Notes under the pieces: model-generated
What the model was told of the DNA's origin: nothing
The model's database searches: none
What the model saw: only the letters and a program-made list of their open reading frames with translations
Position numbers and translations under genes: made by a program
Origin: Paludibacteraceae bacterium
Lineage (GTDB): Bacteria; Bacteroidota; Bacteroidia; Bacteroidales; Paludibacteraceae
DNA length: 43,490 nucleotides
Assembly: GCA_947471245.1 (NCBI GenBank)
Contig: CANIXM010000001.1
Span: 1 to 43,490 of the forward strand
Direction: 5' to 3'
Shown: positions 25,553 to 31,560 of the stretch, one piece after another
Position numbering within the stretch: position 1 is the first letter of the stretch
How the letters are laid out: each line of letters begins with the position of its first letter

Positions 25553-26005
25553 ATGGATTTATTCGATACAATTAGCAATGATATAAAAACAGCAATGATA
25601 GCGCGTGACAAAGTTGCGTTGGAGGCATTGCGTGGTGTGAAAAAAGAATTTCTTGAGGCCAAAACAGCGAAAGGTTCTGATGGAACCCTTGCTGATGAAT
25701 TGGCGGTAAAAATTCTTCAAAAAATGGTGAAGCAACGCAAAGAGTCTGCACAGATATTCACAGAGCAAAATCGACCTGAATTGGCTGAAAATGAGTTGGC
25801 AGAACTAAAGGTGATAGAGAAATATCTGCCTGCACAGATGTCTGATGCAGAACTTGAAGCGGCAGTGCAAGAAATAATTGCAACACTTGGAGCCACTGGG
25901 CCTCAAGACTTGGGCAAGGTAATGGGAGTTGCTAGCAAACAATTGGCTGGTAAGACAGAAGGTCGATTGATATCCGAAAAAGTGAAAGAAGTTTTAGGAA
26001 GATAA
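25553..26005 (+). CDS. GatB/YqeY domain-containing protein
   Basis: A 150-residue YqeY-family protein, related to the C-terminal tRNA-interacting domain of GatB. It is built from helices: MDLFDTISNDIKTAMIARDKVALEALRG at the N-terminus, KQRKESAQIFTEQNRPELAE in the middle, and EKYLPAQMSDAELEAAVQEII. The ending GKVMGVASKQLAGKTEGRLI is the most conserved family block. Its function outside amidotransferases is uncertain. In Bacteroidota it often sits directly after ftsZ, as here. It is the last gene of the dcw block and is followed by a terminator. Confidence 0.92.
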   Translation: MDLFDTISNDIKTAMIARDKVALEALRGVKKEFLEAKTAKGSDGTLADELAVKILQKMVKQRKESAQIFTEQNRPELAENELAELKVIEKYLPAQMSDAELEAAVQEIIATLGATGPQDLGKVMGVASKQLAGKTEGRLISEKVKEVLGR

Positions 26006-26023
26006 TAATTGTTTTTTGATGTT

Positions 26024-26064
26024 AAGGAGTCTCTTGGGTGTGAATTCAAGGGGCTCTTTGTTTT
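26024..26064 (+). terminator. Rho-independent terminator ending the dcw block
   Basis: A stem formed by AAGGAGTCTCTTG (26024-26036) and CAAGGGGCTCTTT (26047-26059), with a few G-U pairs and a 10-nt loop, runs into TTTGTTTTA. It lies 19 bp after the yqeY stop. Confidence 0.8.
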
Positions 26065-26065
26065 A

Positions 26066-26662
26066 TGTCTCTATGTGGTTTAATCTCCAATTTTAGCACG
26101 CAAAATACGCAAATGGCAAAAATAAACGCTGATTTATAACCACATAGCACACATAGATACATAGCAAATCTACTATGTGTACTTTACAGGAGATATTAAC
26201 CAACCAACCTTCTATTGTCATCCTATGTACCTCTGTGGTTAAATCTCCAATGCTGGAATGCAAAATACGCAAAAACCACAAATGAACACTGATTTATAAC
26301 CACATAGACCACATAGATACATAGCGAATCTGTATTGAGATTTCGATTTATCGGAATCTACTATGTGTACTTTACAGGAGAAATTAACCAACCTTCTATT
26401 GTCATCCTATGCACCTATGTGGTAACTCTTCAATGCTGGAACGCAAAATACGCAAACGGCACAAATGAACGCTGATTTATAACCACATAGACCACATAGA
26501 TACATAGCAAATCTGCATTAAGATTTCGATTTATCGGAATCTACTATGTGTGCTTTATAGAGAAATATACCAACTTTCTATTGTCATCCTATGTCCCTAT
26601 GTGTTTAATTTTCAATGTTGGAACGCAAAATACGCAAAAGCCACAAATGAACGCTGATTTAT
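26066..26662. repeat. four-copy ~160-184 bp tandem intergenic repeat
   Basis: Four diverged copies start near 26071, 26231, 26415 and 26597. Each has CTATGTGGTT (or a close variant), then CTCCAAT-GCTGGAACGCAAAATACGC, a CAAATGAACGCTGATTTA stretch, AACCACATAGACCACATAG with ATACATAG, and TCTACTATGTGTACTTTA. Copy 1 lacks about 24 bp (the ATTTCGATTTATCGGAATC part) and copy 4 is truncated. Within each unit CTATGTGGTT and AACCACATAG form an inverted repeat. There is no convincing ORF and no CRISPR-like regular spacing. Short relatives of the motif occur at 9246 and 39421. The function is unknown. Confidence 0.88.
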
Positions 26663-26719
26663 TCACCTGCTTCGTACTGCAATATCTCAATCACTTCATG
26701 ATGTTTTAACCACATGTAA

Positions 26720-26783
26720 ATAGCTATTTTTGCATACAAAATCGGATTATTTTCGATTTACTGTGCAAAAATAGCTATATTTG
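26720..26783 (+). promoter_or_regulatory. operator-like dyad and promoter of the AbiE module
   Basis: Two 25-nt arms (26720-26744 and 26754-26778) are inverted copies of each other at 21 of 25 positions, as CGATTT-N4-TGCAAAAATAGCTAT on the right arm, around a 9-nt centre. The right arm overlaps a TATATTTG -7 box (26776-26783, consensus TAnnTTTG). TTTCG at 26751 is a weak -33 candidate. AbiEi antitoxins are known to repress their own promoter by binding inverted repeats, which fits this site. Confidence 0.7.
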
Positions 26784-26785
26784 TC

Positions 26786-26805
26786 CCATTAAAATATTTT
26801 AATGG
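26786..26805. repeat. 20-bp perfect palindrome covering the abiEi start codon
   Basis: CCATTAAAATATTTTAATGG is its own reverse complement and contains the ATG at 26802-26804. It begins 3 bp after the proposed -7 box, so it spans the expected transcription start and the 5' end of the message. It could be a further operator site or a hairpin hiding the start codon. Confidence 0.75.
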
Positions 26806-27446
26806 AACAAATGACAAGAAAAGACGCATTCAAGCAATTTGGAATAATCCCTTTCGATACGGCAACATTGAAGTCTTTGCTGGATGATTATAAGTCACCC
26901 AATGATAAAGTTGCGATGATGGAAAAGGACGGAGACTTGATTAGACTCAAGCGAGGTCTATTTGTGGTATCTCCCAAAATACACAACCGTCCTTTGTCTA
27001 AAGAATTAATTGCAAATCACATTTATGGCTCTTCATACGTGACTTTGCAAACAGCACTATCTTTTTATGGTTTAATTCCTGAGAGGGTACAAACAGTATG
27101 CTCAATGACTACCAAACGAAGTCGTACTTTTATTAATTCACTAGGAACCTTTGATTTTAAGACTGCTTCCATGCCTTACTACTCAATAGGTGTGCGCCAA
27201 GAAATAGTAAATGATGAATATGCATTTCTTATTGCTACTCCAGAAAAAGCACTGTGCGATATGATTATTGAATCAAGTAGATTAAAGTTGCAATCTGTCA
27301 AAGCTATGCGTAATTATTTAGAAGAGGACTTGCGTATTGATTTGACTGTTATTCCAGATTTTAATTCGCAGATTGTTGCACAATGTATAGAAGTCAGTTC
27401 AAAGAAAAGAGAACTTAGATTACTTTATAAACTACTAGAAGAATGA
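26802..27446 (+). CDS. AbiEi-type antitoxin / transcriptional regulator
   Basis: A 214-residue protein of the AbiEi antitoxin family (type IV toxin-antitoxin). The N-terminal about 80 residues form a winged-helix domain (TLKSLLDDYKSPNDKV with KDGDLIRLKRGLFVVSP). The middle has the family blocks LSKELIANHIYGSSYVTLQTALSFYGLIPE and FLIATPEKALCDMI, split over the C-terminal domain. Known AbiEi proteins repress the operon and counteract AbiEii. The stop overlaps the toxin start by 4 bp. The ATG at 26802 lies inside a perfect palindrome with almost no leader. The ATG at 26811 (MTRKDAF) is an alternative start. Confidence 0.87.
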   Translation: MEQMTRKDAFKQFGIIPFDTATLKSLLDDYKSPNDKVAMMEKDGDLIRLKRGLFVVSPKIHNRPLSKELIANHIYGSSYVTLQTALSFYGLIPERVQTVCSMTTKRSRTFINSLGTFDFKTASMPYYSIGVRQEIVNDEYAFLIATPEKALCDMIIESSRLKLQSVKAMRNYLEEDLRIDLTVIPDFNSQIVAQCIEVSSKKRELRLLYKLLEE

Positions 27447-28273
27447 ATGTATTTGACAATATGCTATCTCGTTATGAGATAAAAACGAATGAAGATTATA
27501 GCAATGCTTTACATGAGGTGATGCAACAAATTACACTTGCAGGGCTTTACAGAGGAGGTTTTTTTGAATATGCTGCTTTTTATGGTGGCACATGTCTTCG
27601 CATTTTTCATCAACTGCAAAGATTCTCTGAAGATATGGACTTTTCACTCTTACAGCCAAATAAGAATTTTAGGCTCGAAGACTATTTCACTCCAATAATC
27701 AACGAATTTGGTGCCCTAGGCCGTGAAGTGGTTATCAATAAGAAATCAAAGAAAAGCGAATCAAATATAGAATCAGCTTTCCTAAAAGATGATACAGCAA
27801 TTTATAATCTTCAGTTTAGGACAGAACGAAACATCAAAATGAAAATTGAGTTGAACGTCAATCCTCCTCTTGGATTTTCTACTGAACCGAAGCTGCTACT
27901 TCTTCCTTATTCATTTATGACACGCTGCTATACAATGCCTTGTCTATTTGCTGGGAAGATGCATGCATTGATGTATCGGAAATGGAATAACAGAGTGAAA
28001 GGGAGAGATTGGTATGATTTTGAATGGTATGTAAGAAATGGAGTTGCTCTCGATTTTGAGCATTTCTGCCAGCGCACACAACAGTTTCAAGGAATTTCTA
28101 ATGAATCAATATCTCAAGAGTTATTTAGGAAAATACTGAAAGAGAAGATAGCAGGTACAAACATAGAACAGGTAAAAGCCGATGTTAGACCATTTATTAA
28201 AGATGCTTCTGAAATGAATATCTGGTCAGTAGATTATTTCACACAACTTGTTGATATGATGAAAATATCATAG
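27443..28273 (+). CDS. AbiEii/AbiGii-family nucleotidyltransferase toxin
   Basis: A 276-residue nucleotidyltransferase of the AbiEii toxin family, the partner of the preceding antitoxin. Catalytic-type motifs are AFYGGTCLRIFHQLQRFSED (Gly48-Gly49-Thr50 and the DxD at Asp64/Asp66 in SEDMDFSL), IKMKIELNVNPP, and MHALMYRKWNNRVKGRDWYD near residues 173-192. Together they match the four-motif pattern of the family. AbiE systems cause abortive infection and stabilise mobile DNA. The demonstrated biochemistry of relatives is NTP binding or transfer to tRNA, so this copy's target is unknown. It overlaps abiEi by 4 bp, consistent with one transcript. Confidence 0.87.
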   Translation: MNVFDNMLSRYEIKTNEDYSNALHEVMQQITLAGLYRGGFFEYAAFYGGTCLRIFHQLQRFSEDMDFSLLQPNKNFRLEDYFTPIINEFGALGREVVINKKSKKSESNIESAFLKDDTAIYNLQFRTERNIKMKIELNVNPPLGFSTEPKLLLLPYSFMTRCYTMPCLFAGKMHALMYRKWNNRVKGRDWYDFEWYVRNGVALDFEHFCQRTQQFQGISNESISQELFRKILKEKIAGTNIEQVKADVRPFIKDASEMNIWSVDYFTQLVDMMKIS

Positions 28274-28280
28274 TACTGTG

Positions 28281-28313
28281 TTTTTCACATTAGAAAAACA
28301 GGATTGTGAAAAA
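28281..28313 (+). terminator. possible terminator hairpin after AbiEii
   Basis: TTTTTCACA (28281-28289) and TGTGAAAAA (28305-28313) form a 9-bp perfect inverted repeat with a 15-nt loop, 8 bp after the toxin stop. No T-run follows, so intrinsic termination is uncertain. Confidence 0.45.
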
Positions 28314-28363
28314 TTAAATTTACGGCTTTTTCAAAAATGCATTGACTATGAATGCTTTAAATG

Positions 28364-28391
28364 ACGAGGGTGCCTCATTGGACACCCTCGT
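28364..28391 (-). terminator. hairpin downstream of tRNA-Arg
   Basis: ACGAGGGTG and CACCCTCGT form a 9-bp GC-rich stem around a 10-nt loop, 12 bp beyond the 3' end of the minus-strand tRNA. It probably ends or processes the purA-tRNA transcript, although the T-run after it is weak (TCATTTAAA). Confidence 0.5.
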
Positions 28392-28402
28392 TGAAAATAT
28401 AG

Positions 28403-28476
28403 TGACCTCGGCGGGATTCTAACCCGCGACCTTCAGAACCGGAATCTGACGTTCTATACAGCTGAACTACGAAGCC
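28403..28476 (-). tRNA. tRNA-Arg(CCG)
   Basis: A 74-nt cloverleaf is read on the minus strand. The acceptor GGCTTCG pairs with CGAGGTC (two G-U pairs). The D stem is GTTC/GAAC. The anticodon stem TCAGA/TCTGA holds the loop TTCCGGT, anticodon CCG, and the T stem is GCGGG/CCCGC. The discriminator is A and CCA is not encoded. The T loop reads TTAGAAT (A instead of C56, base 28420) and the D loop AGCTGTATA (T instead of G19, base 28458). The normal G19-C56 pair is therefore replaced by a compatible U-A pair. The 5' end is 7 bp from the purA stop codon, suggesting cotranscription. Confidence 0.93.
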
Positions 28477-28483
28477 TTAAACG

Positions 28484-29755
28484 TTATGCCTCTTGGTATC
28501 TGATGATGGTCTGAGCACGATCAGGGCCCACGGAAACTATCATAACAGGCACTTCAAGCTCTTGTTCCAAAAATGAAACATAGGCATTAAACTCTTCGGG
28601 AAATTCATCCTCACTTTGCATTTGAGTCATGTCTGTTTGCCAACCAGCGAGTTCTACATACACTGGTTCAGCGCCATCATTCAGGTCAAAAGGAAATTGC
28701 TCCACTTCCTCTCCATCGATTTTATATGCTACACATGCCTTGATGGTCTCAAAGGTGTCCATCACGTCACTTTTCATCATAATGAGTTGAGTGACACCAT
28801 TTACCATGATGGCATATTTCAACGCCACTAAATCTATCCATCCACAACGACGCGGGCGCCCTGTTACCGACCCAAATTCACAACCAATATTTCGCATTTG
28901 GTCGCCAGTTTCATCGAACAACTCAGTTGGAAATGGACCACTGCCCACACGAGTACAATAGGCTTTGAAAATACCAAACACATCACCTATTGTATTGGGA
29001 GCAATGCCCAAACCGGTACATGCACCTGCGCAAATGGTGTTGGACGATGTAACAAAAGGATACGAACCAAAGTCTATATCTAGCATAGTGCCTTGTGCAC
29101 CTTCTGCAAGGACTCTTTTTTCTGAACGAAGTGCGTCATTAACAAAATGCTCGCTATCTATTAAATCAAATTCCTTAATGCATTCTATGCCTTCGAACCA
29201 TGCTTTTTCCAATTCGGTTAAGTCATACGCAAAGTCATATTGACTCAATATTTGCTTATGACGTGCCACTGCTGCTTGGTATTTTTCGTCAAAATTATGA
29301 AGAATGTCACCTACACGAACACCGTTACGACTAATTTTATCAGTATAAGTTGGTCCAATACCTTTTCCAGTAGTTCCAATTTTACCTTCACCTTTTGCCG
29401 ACTCATAAGCTGCATCCAGCAAACGGTGAGTAGGCAATATCAAATGAGCTTTCTTTGATATTTTCAATCGCTCGGTAAGCGGATGCCCCGATGCTTTCAA
29501 TGCATCAACCTCAGCTTTAAACAGTGCTGGATCAAGCACTACACCATTACCAATCACATTCACCTTGTCGCCCTGAAAAATGCCAGAAGGTATTGATCTC
29601 AATACAAATTTCTTGCCTTCAAATTCTAAGGTGTGACCTGCGTTTGGACCACCTTGAAAACGTGTAATCAAATCGTAATTAGGAGTGAGTACATCTACCA
29701 CCTTACCTTTTCCTTCGTCACCCCATTGGAGACCCAAAAGTACATCTACTTTCAT
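28484..29755 (-). CDS. purA: adenylosuccinate synthase
   Basis: Joins aspartate to IMP using GTP, the first committed step to AMP. The 423-residue protein opens with VDVLLGLQWGDEGKGKVVDV, the diagnostic P-loop-like motif with the catalytic Asp. FQGGPNAGHTLEF, IGTTGKGIGPTYTDK and EGAQGTMLDIDFGSYPFVTSS also match, and the C-terminus has the SVTGRPRRCGWIDLVAL block. The length is normal. It lies downstream of a Fur-family gene on the same strand, a recurrent Bacteroidota arrangement, with 245 bp of palindrome-containing DNA between them. Confidence 0.97.
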   Translation of the reverse strand: MKVDVLLGLQWGDEGKGKVVDVLTPNYDLITRFQGGPNAGHTLEFEGKKFVLRSIPSGIFQGDKVNVIGNGVVLDPALFKAEVDALKASGHPLTERLKISKKAHLILPTHRLLDAAYESAKGEGKIGTTGKGIGPTYTDKISRNGVRVGDILHNFDEKYQAAVARHKQILSQYDFAYDLTELEKAWFEGIECIKEFDLIDSEHFVNDALRSEKRVLAEGAQGTMLDIDFGSYPFVTSSNTICAGACTGLGIAPNTIGDVFGIFKAYCTRVGSGPFPTELFDETGDQMRNIGCEFGSVTGRPRRCGWIDLVALKYAIMVNGVTQLIMMKSDVMDTFETIKACVAYKIDGEEVEQFPFDLNDGAEPVYVELAGWQTDMTQMQSEDEFPEEFNAYVSFLEQELEVPVMIVSVGPDRAQTIIRYQEA

Positions 29756-29779
29756 TGCTTTTAATTTAGCCCCCTAACC

Positions 29780-29797
29780 CCGCCAGCTGGCGGGGGA
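29780..29797. repeat. 18-bp perfect GC-rich palindrome (intergenic repeat)
   Basis: CCCCGCCAGCTGGCGGGG is self-complementary and is preceded by AGCCCCCTAA. It resembles the palindromic elements found between genes in many Bacteroidota and recalls the one at 498-525. A second GC-rich hairpin, TCCCG-ACTCGG-CGGGA, lies at 29907-29922 in the same gap between fur and purA. Neither has a T-run. Confidence 0.7.
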
Positions 29798-30000
29798 ATA
29801 GAGAGACGTTTCTATTTTACAATCATGCCCTTCTGCGTTCGAAGTCATTATTCTGGGCATGAGTGTTTAGTTTGTTAATATTGATTTTTAGAGATCAGAT
29901 TGCTTGTCCCGACTCGGCGGGAGAACTCGCACATATAAATATTTCCTTGTGAGTTGGTATTTATTTGTTGTGCTCGTTTCATTGCTTATTTGTAATTTTA

Positions 30001-30456
30001 TTATTTCTTCTTCAATAGTTCCGCACATTTGGAACATAGCCCATAGATGTACAAGGAATAATGAGACATGGTAAACCGTGCAAATGTCTTGGACTGGATA
30101 GCAGTTCGTATTTGCTTATCGGAAAACTCTTTGATTTTGCCACAGTTGGTGCACACGGAGTGATTATGAGTGTTGCTCCCAAATGCTTTTTCATACTGAG
30201 CAAATTTTCCACCCAACTGATGCTTCACCACCAGTTTACAAGCCAGTAAAAGCTCTAAAGTATTGTACACTGTAGCCAAACTAACGCGGTAATTCTCCTT
30301 CAACAAATTGTATAGAATCTCGGCATTAAAATGTCCTTCAAAAGAGTATATACGCTCCAAAATTGCATAACGCTCAGGGGTTTTCCGATGCTGATGCAAT
30401 ACAAGATATTCAGTGAAAATTTCTCGAATGGATTCGTATGAATGTTCCTCTTTCAT
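30001..30456 (-). CDS. Fur-family metal-responsive transcriptional repressor
   Basis: A Fur-superfamily regulator of about 151 residues from the preferred ATG. The winged-helix DNA-binding domain includes KTPERYAILERIYSFEGHFN and the recognition region LATVYNTLELLLACKLV. The dimerisation/metal domain has HNHSVCTNCGKIKEF and, at the end, LCSKCAELLKKK. These two CxxC pairs should form a structural zinc site. The family senses Fe, Zn or peroxide (PerR type), and the exact sensor type cannot be decided here. An upstream in-frame ATG at 30480 exists, but it overlaps a TAcTTTTG -7 box at 30478-30485. I therefore prefer MKEEHSYES at 30456. Confidence 0.87.
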   Translation of the reverse strand: MKEEHSYESIREIFTEYLVLHQHRKTPERYAILERIYSFEGHFNAEILYNLLKENYRVSLATVYNTLELLLACKLVVKHQLGGKFAQYEKAFGSNTHNHSVCTNCGKIKEFSDKQIRTAIQSKTFARFTMSHYSLYIYGLCSKCAELLKKK

Positions 30457-30477
30457 TATGCCGTATTTAGCAGTCAA

Positions 30478-30485
30478 CAAAAGTA
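30478..30485 (-). promoter_or_regulatory. candidate -7 box of the Fur-family gene
   Basis: The minus strand reads TACTTTTG, matching TAnnTTTG. It would put the transcription start around 30470, between the two possible start codons, and so supports the downstream ATG at 30456. No well-spaced -33 TTTG was found. Confidence 0.4.
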
Positions 30486-30510
30486 CTACTTTTTGTGCAA
30501 TTACCTGATA

Positions 30511-31215
30511 TTAATCTCTTAAAAATAACAATTCTTGTTTTACTTCATTACAAATGAACAATTTAGACCGCTCTGTTGAATCCTCAAAATCAGAAACGAC
30601 CCGCTGAACAGTTATCACCACTTCTTCACTCATTCTACATAGTTTGGCCAGCGCAACACCTATGCTTTTGTAAAGTTGAAAATCATCTGTGGAGCTGAGT
30701 TGGTTACTTCGCTGTACCACCAATTGAACATCGTCATAACTCATAAGATGCGTAATACGTGTGGTAAGCATAAATCCTATAATTTGAGACCATTTCGCAT
30801 TGCTATTAACACATCTTATTACTAAAGATGGTGAATAAGCCAATTTTGACAATAAATTCATGGTGATTTGCTCAGCCATTTCTACATTGTCAATCGTTTC
30901 AATCCACTCCAGAACGAAGGACATTTTCATTTTTTCTGGTGGATACAACAAGGTGGACATTATCATGGTCTCTCTTATTTTCAAGTTCCAAAGCAGTTTT
31001 GCCAGCTCTTCATTTGGCTCATATCCCCGTGCCAGCTCTTTCATCCTAACGATGGACACTCCATAATTTTTTTTGTAAACCAGACCACTTTCATGCATTT
31101 TAGTAGCTGTGACTCCACTCATTGAAAGTCTGATTTTTGACTTTATCTCCGATATTACGACTTCAAATGAAGGTGAAATAAAGCTGTATTGATTAATTGA
31201 TTGATTCTTTTCCAT
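30511..31215 (-). CDS. DNA alkylation repair protein, AlkD-like
   Basis: A 234-residue all-helical protein matching the Bacteroidota AlkD-like (HEAT-repeat) family. Family-like blocks are KIRLSMSGVTATKMHESGL near residue 26, NYGVSIVRMKELARGYEPN, ELAKLLWNLKIRETMIMSTLL and FVLEWIETIDNVEMAEQI. AlkD glycosylases excise alkylated purines without base flipping. The short Bacteroidota members are assigned by similarity, and their activity is less well tested. No signal peptide is seen. It is transcribed divergently from tRNA-His and lies 54 bp upstream of the Fur-family start on the same strand. Confidence 0.78.
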   Translation of the reverse strand: MEKNQSINQYSFISPSFEVVISEIKSKIRLSMSGVTATKMHESGLVYKKNYGVSIVRMKELARGYEPNEELAKLLWNLKIRETMIMSTLLYPPEKMKMSFVLEWIETIDNVEMAEQITMNLLSKLAYSPSLVIRCVNSNAKWSQIIGFMLTTRITHLMSYDDVQLVVQRSNQLSSTDDFQLYKSIGVALAKLCRMSEEVVITVQRVVSDFEDSTERSKLFICNEVKQELLFLRD

Positions 31216-31263
31216 TGGTTATTAATTGATTGCGAAAACTATTGCATTTTTTATGGTAAACTA

Positions 31264-31294
31264 TTGTGTAAAATCAAAGCTAGTATTATCTTTG
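31264..31294 (+). promoter_or_regulatory. promoter of tRNA-His
   Basis: A -33 element TTG (31264-31266) and a -7 element TATCTTTG (31287-31294, matching TAnnTTTG) are spaced 20 bp apart, as expected for the Bacteroidota housekeeping sigma factor. The -7 box ends 14 bp before the tRNA. It is the best promoter match in the window. Confidence 0.7.
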
Positions 31295-31308
31295 CAGACC
31301 GAAAACAT

Positions 31309-31383
31309 GGTGATTATAGCTCAGTCGGTTAGAGCGTCGGATTGTGGTTCCGAAGGTCGCGGGTTCGAGCCCCGTTTTTCACC
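31309..31383 (+). tRNA. tRNA-His(GTG)
   Basis: A cloverleaf with an encoded G-1 (31309), D arm GCTC/GAGC, anticodon stem TCGGA/TCCGA and loop TTGTGGT with anticodon GTG. The T stem is GCGGG/CCCGT with T loop TTCGAGC, and the discriminator is C73. G-1 and C73 are the histidine identity elements. CCA is not encoded. The acceptor stem GTGATTA/TTTTCAC has two adjacent U-U mismatches (5-68 and 6-67), where relatives usually have CAATCAC on the 3' side. The gene has its own promoter and a strong terminator. Confidence 0.93.
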
Positions 31384-31391
31384 CTTGACTT

Positions 31392-31428
31392 AAAAAAGGA
31401 AGAACATGCCGTTCTTCCTTTTTTGTTT
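31392..31428 (+). terminator. strong Rho-independent terminator after tRNA-His
   Basis: A 14-bp perfect stem (AAAAAAGGAAGAAC at 31392-31405 with GTTCTTCCTTTTTT at 31411-31424) and a 5-nt ATGCC loop end in a T-tract, 8 bp after the tRNA. Confidence 0.93.
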
Positions 31429-31490
31429 TGTGCCAATTATCGGTCTGCTAGAATGCAAAATTACGACAAATAATCGAAAAATCATTAACC

Positions 31491-31518
31491 TATCTTTGCA
31501 GAAAAAGTATTACTTTTG
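31491..31518 (+). promoter_or_regulatory. two candidate -7 boxes upstream of lysC
   Basis: TATCTTTG (31491-31498) and TACTTTTG (31511-31518) both match TAnnTTTG, 63 and 43 bp before the lysC ATG. Neither has a convincing -33 element at proper spacing. One of them probably drives lysC, because the upstream terminator isolates it from tRNA-His. Confidence 0.45.
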
Positions 31519-31560
31519 CACCCGATTGTATCATGAGTATTTATATCTAAATCAAGTGAA

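Noticed and set aside
26093..26281. 62-codon minus-strand frame in the four-copy repeat
   Set aside because: It exists only because of the repeat sequence and is not preserved in the other copies.
26066..26662. Possible CRISPR array
   Set aside because: The units are 160-184 bp and conserved across nearly their full length, with no regular unique spacers and no cas genes nearby. The 8-bp repeat at 15146 and the array at 9027 also lack spacers.
26006..26801. Attachment-site duplication of the tRNA-Arg 3' end flanking the AbiE islet
   Set aside because: I searched for the 3' tRNA sequence (GCGGGATTC, GACCTCGGCGG) on the far side and did not see it. No integrase gene is present.
31425..31560. 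Lysine riboswitch upstream of lysC
   Set aside because: The interval is about 136 bp, has no extensive hairpin set or terminator, and contains two -7 boxes instead.
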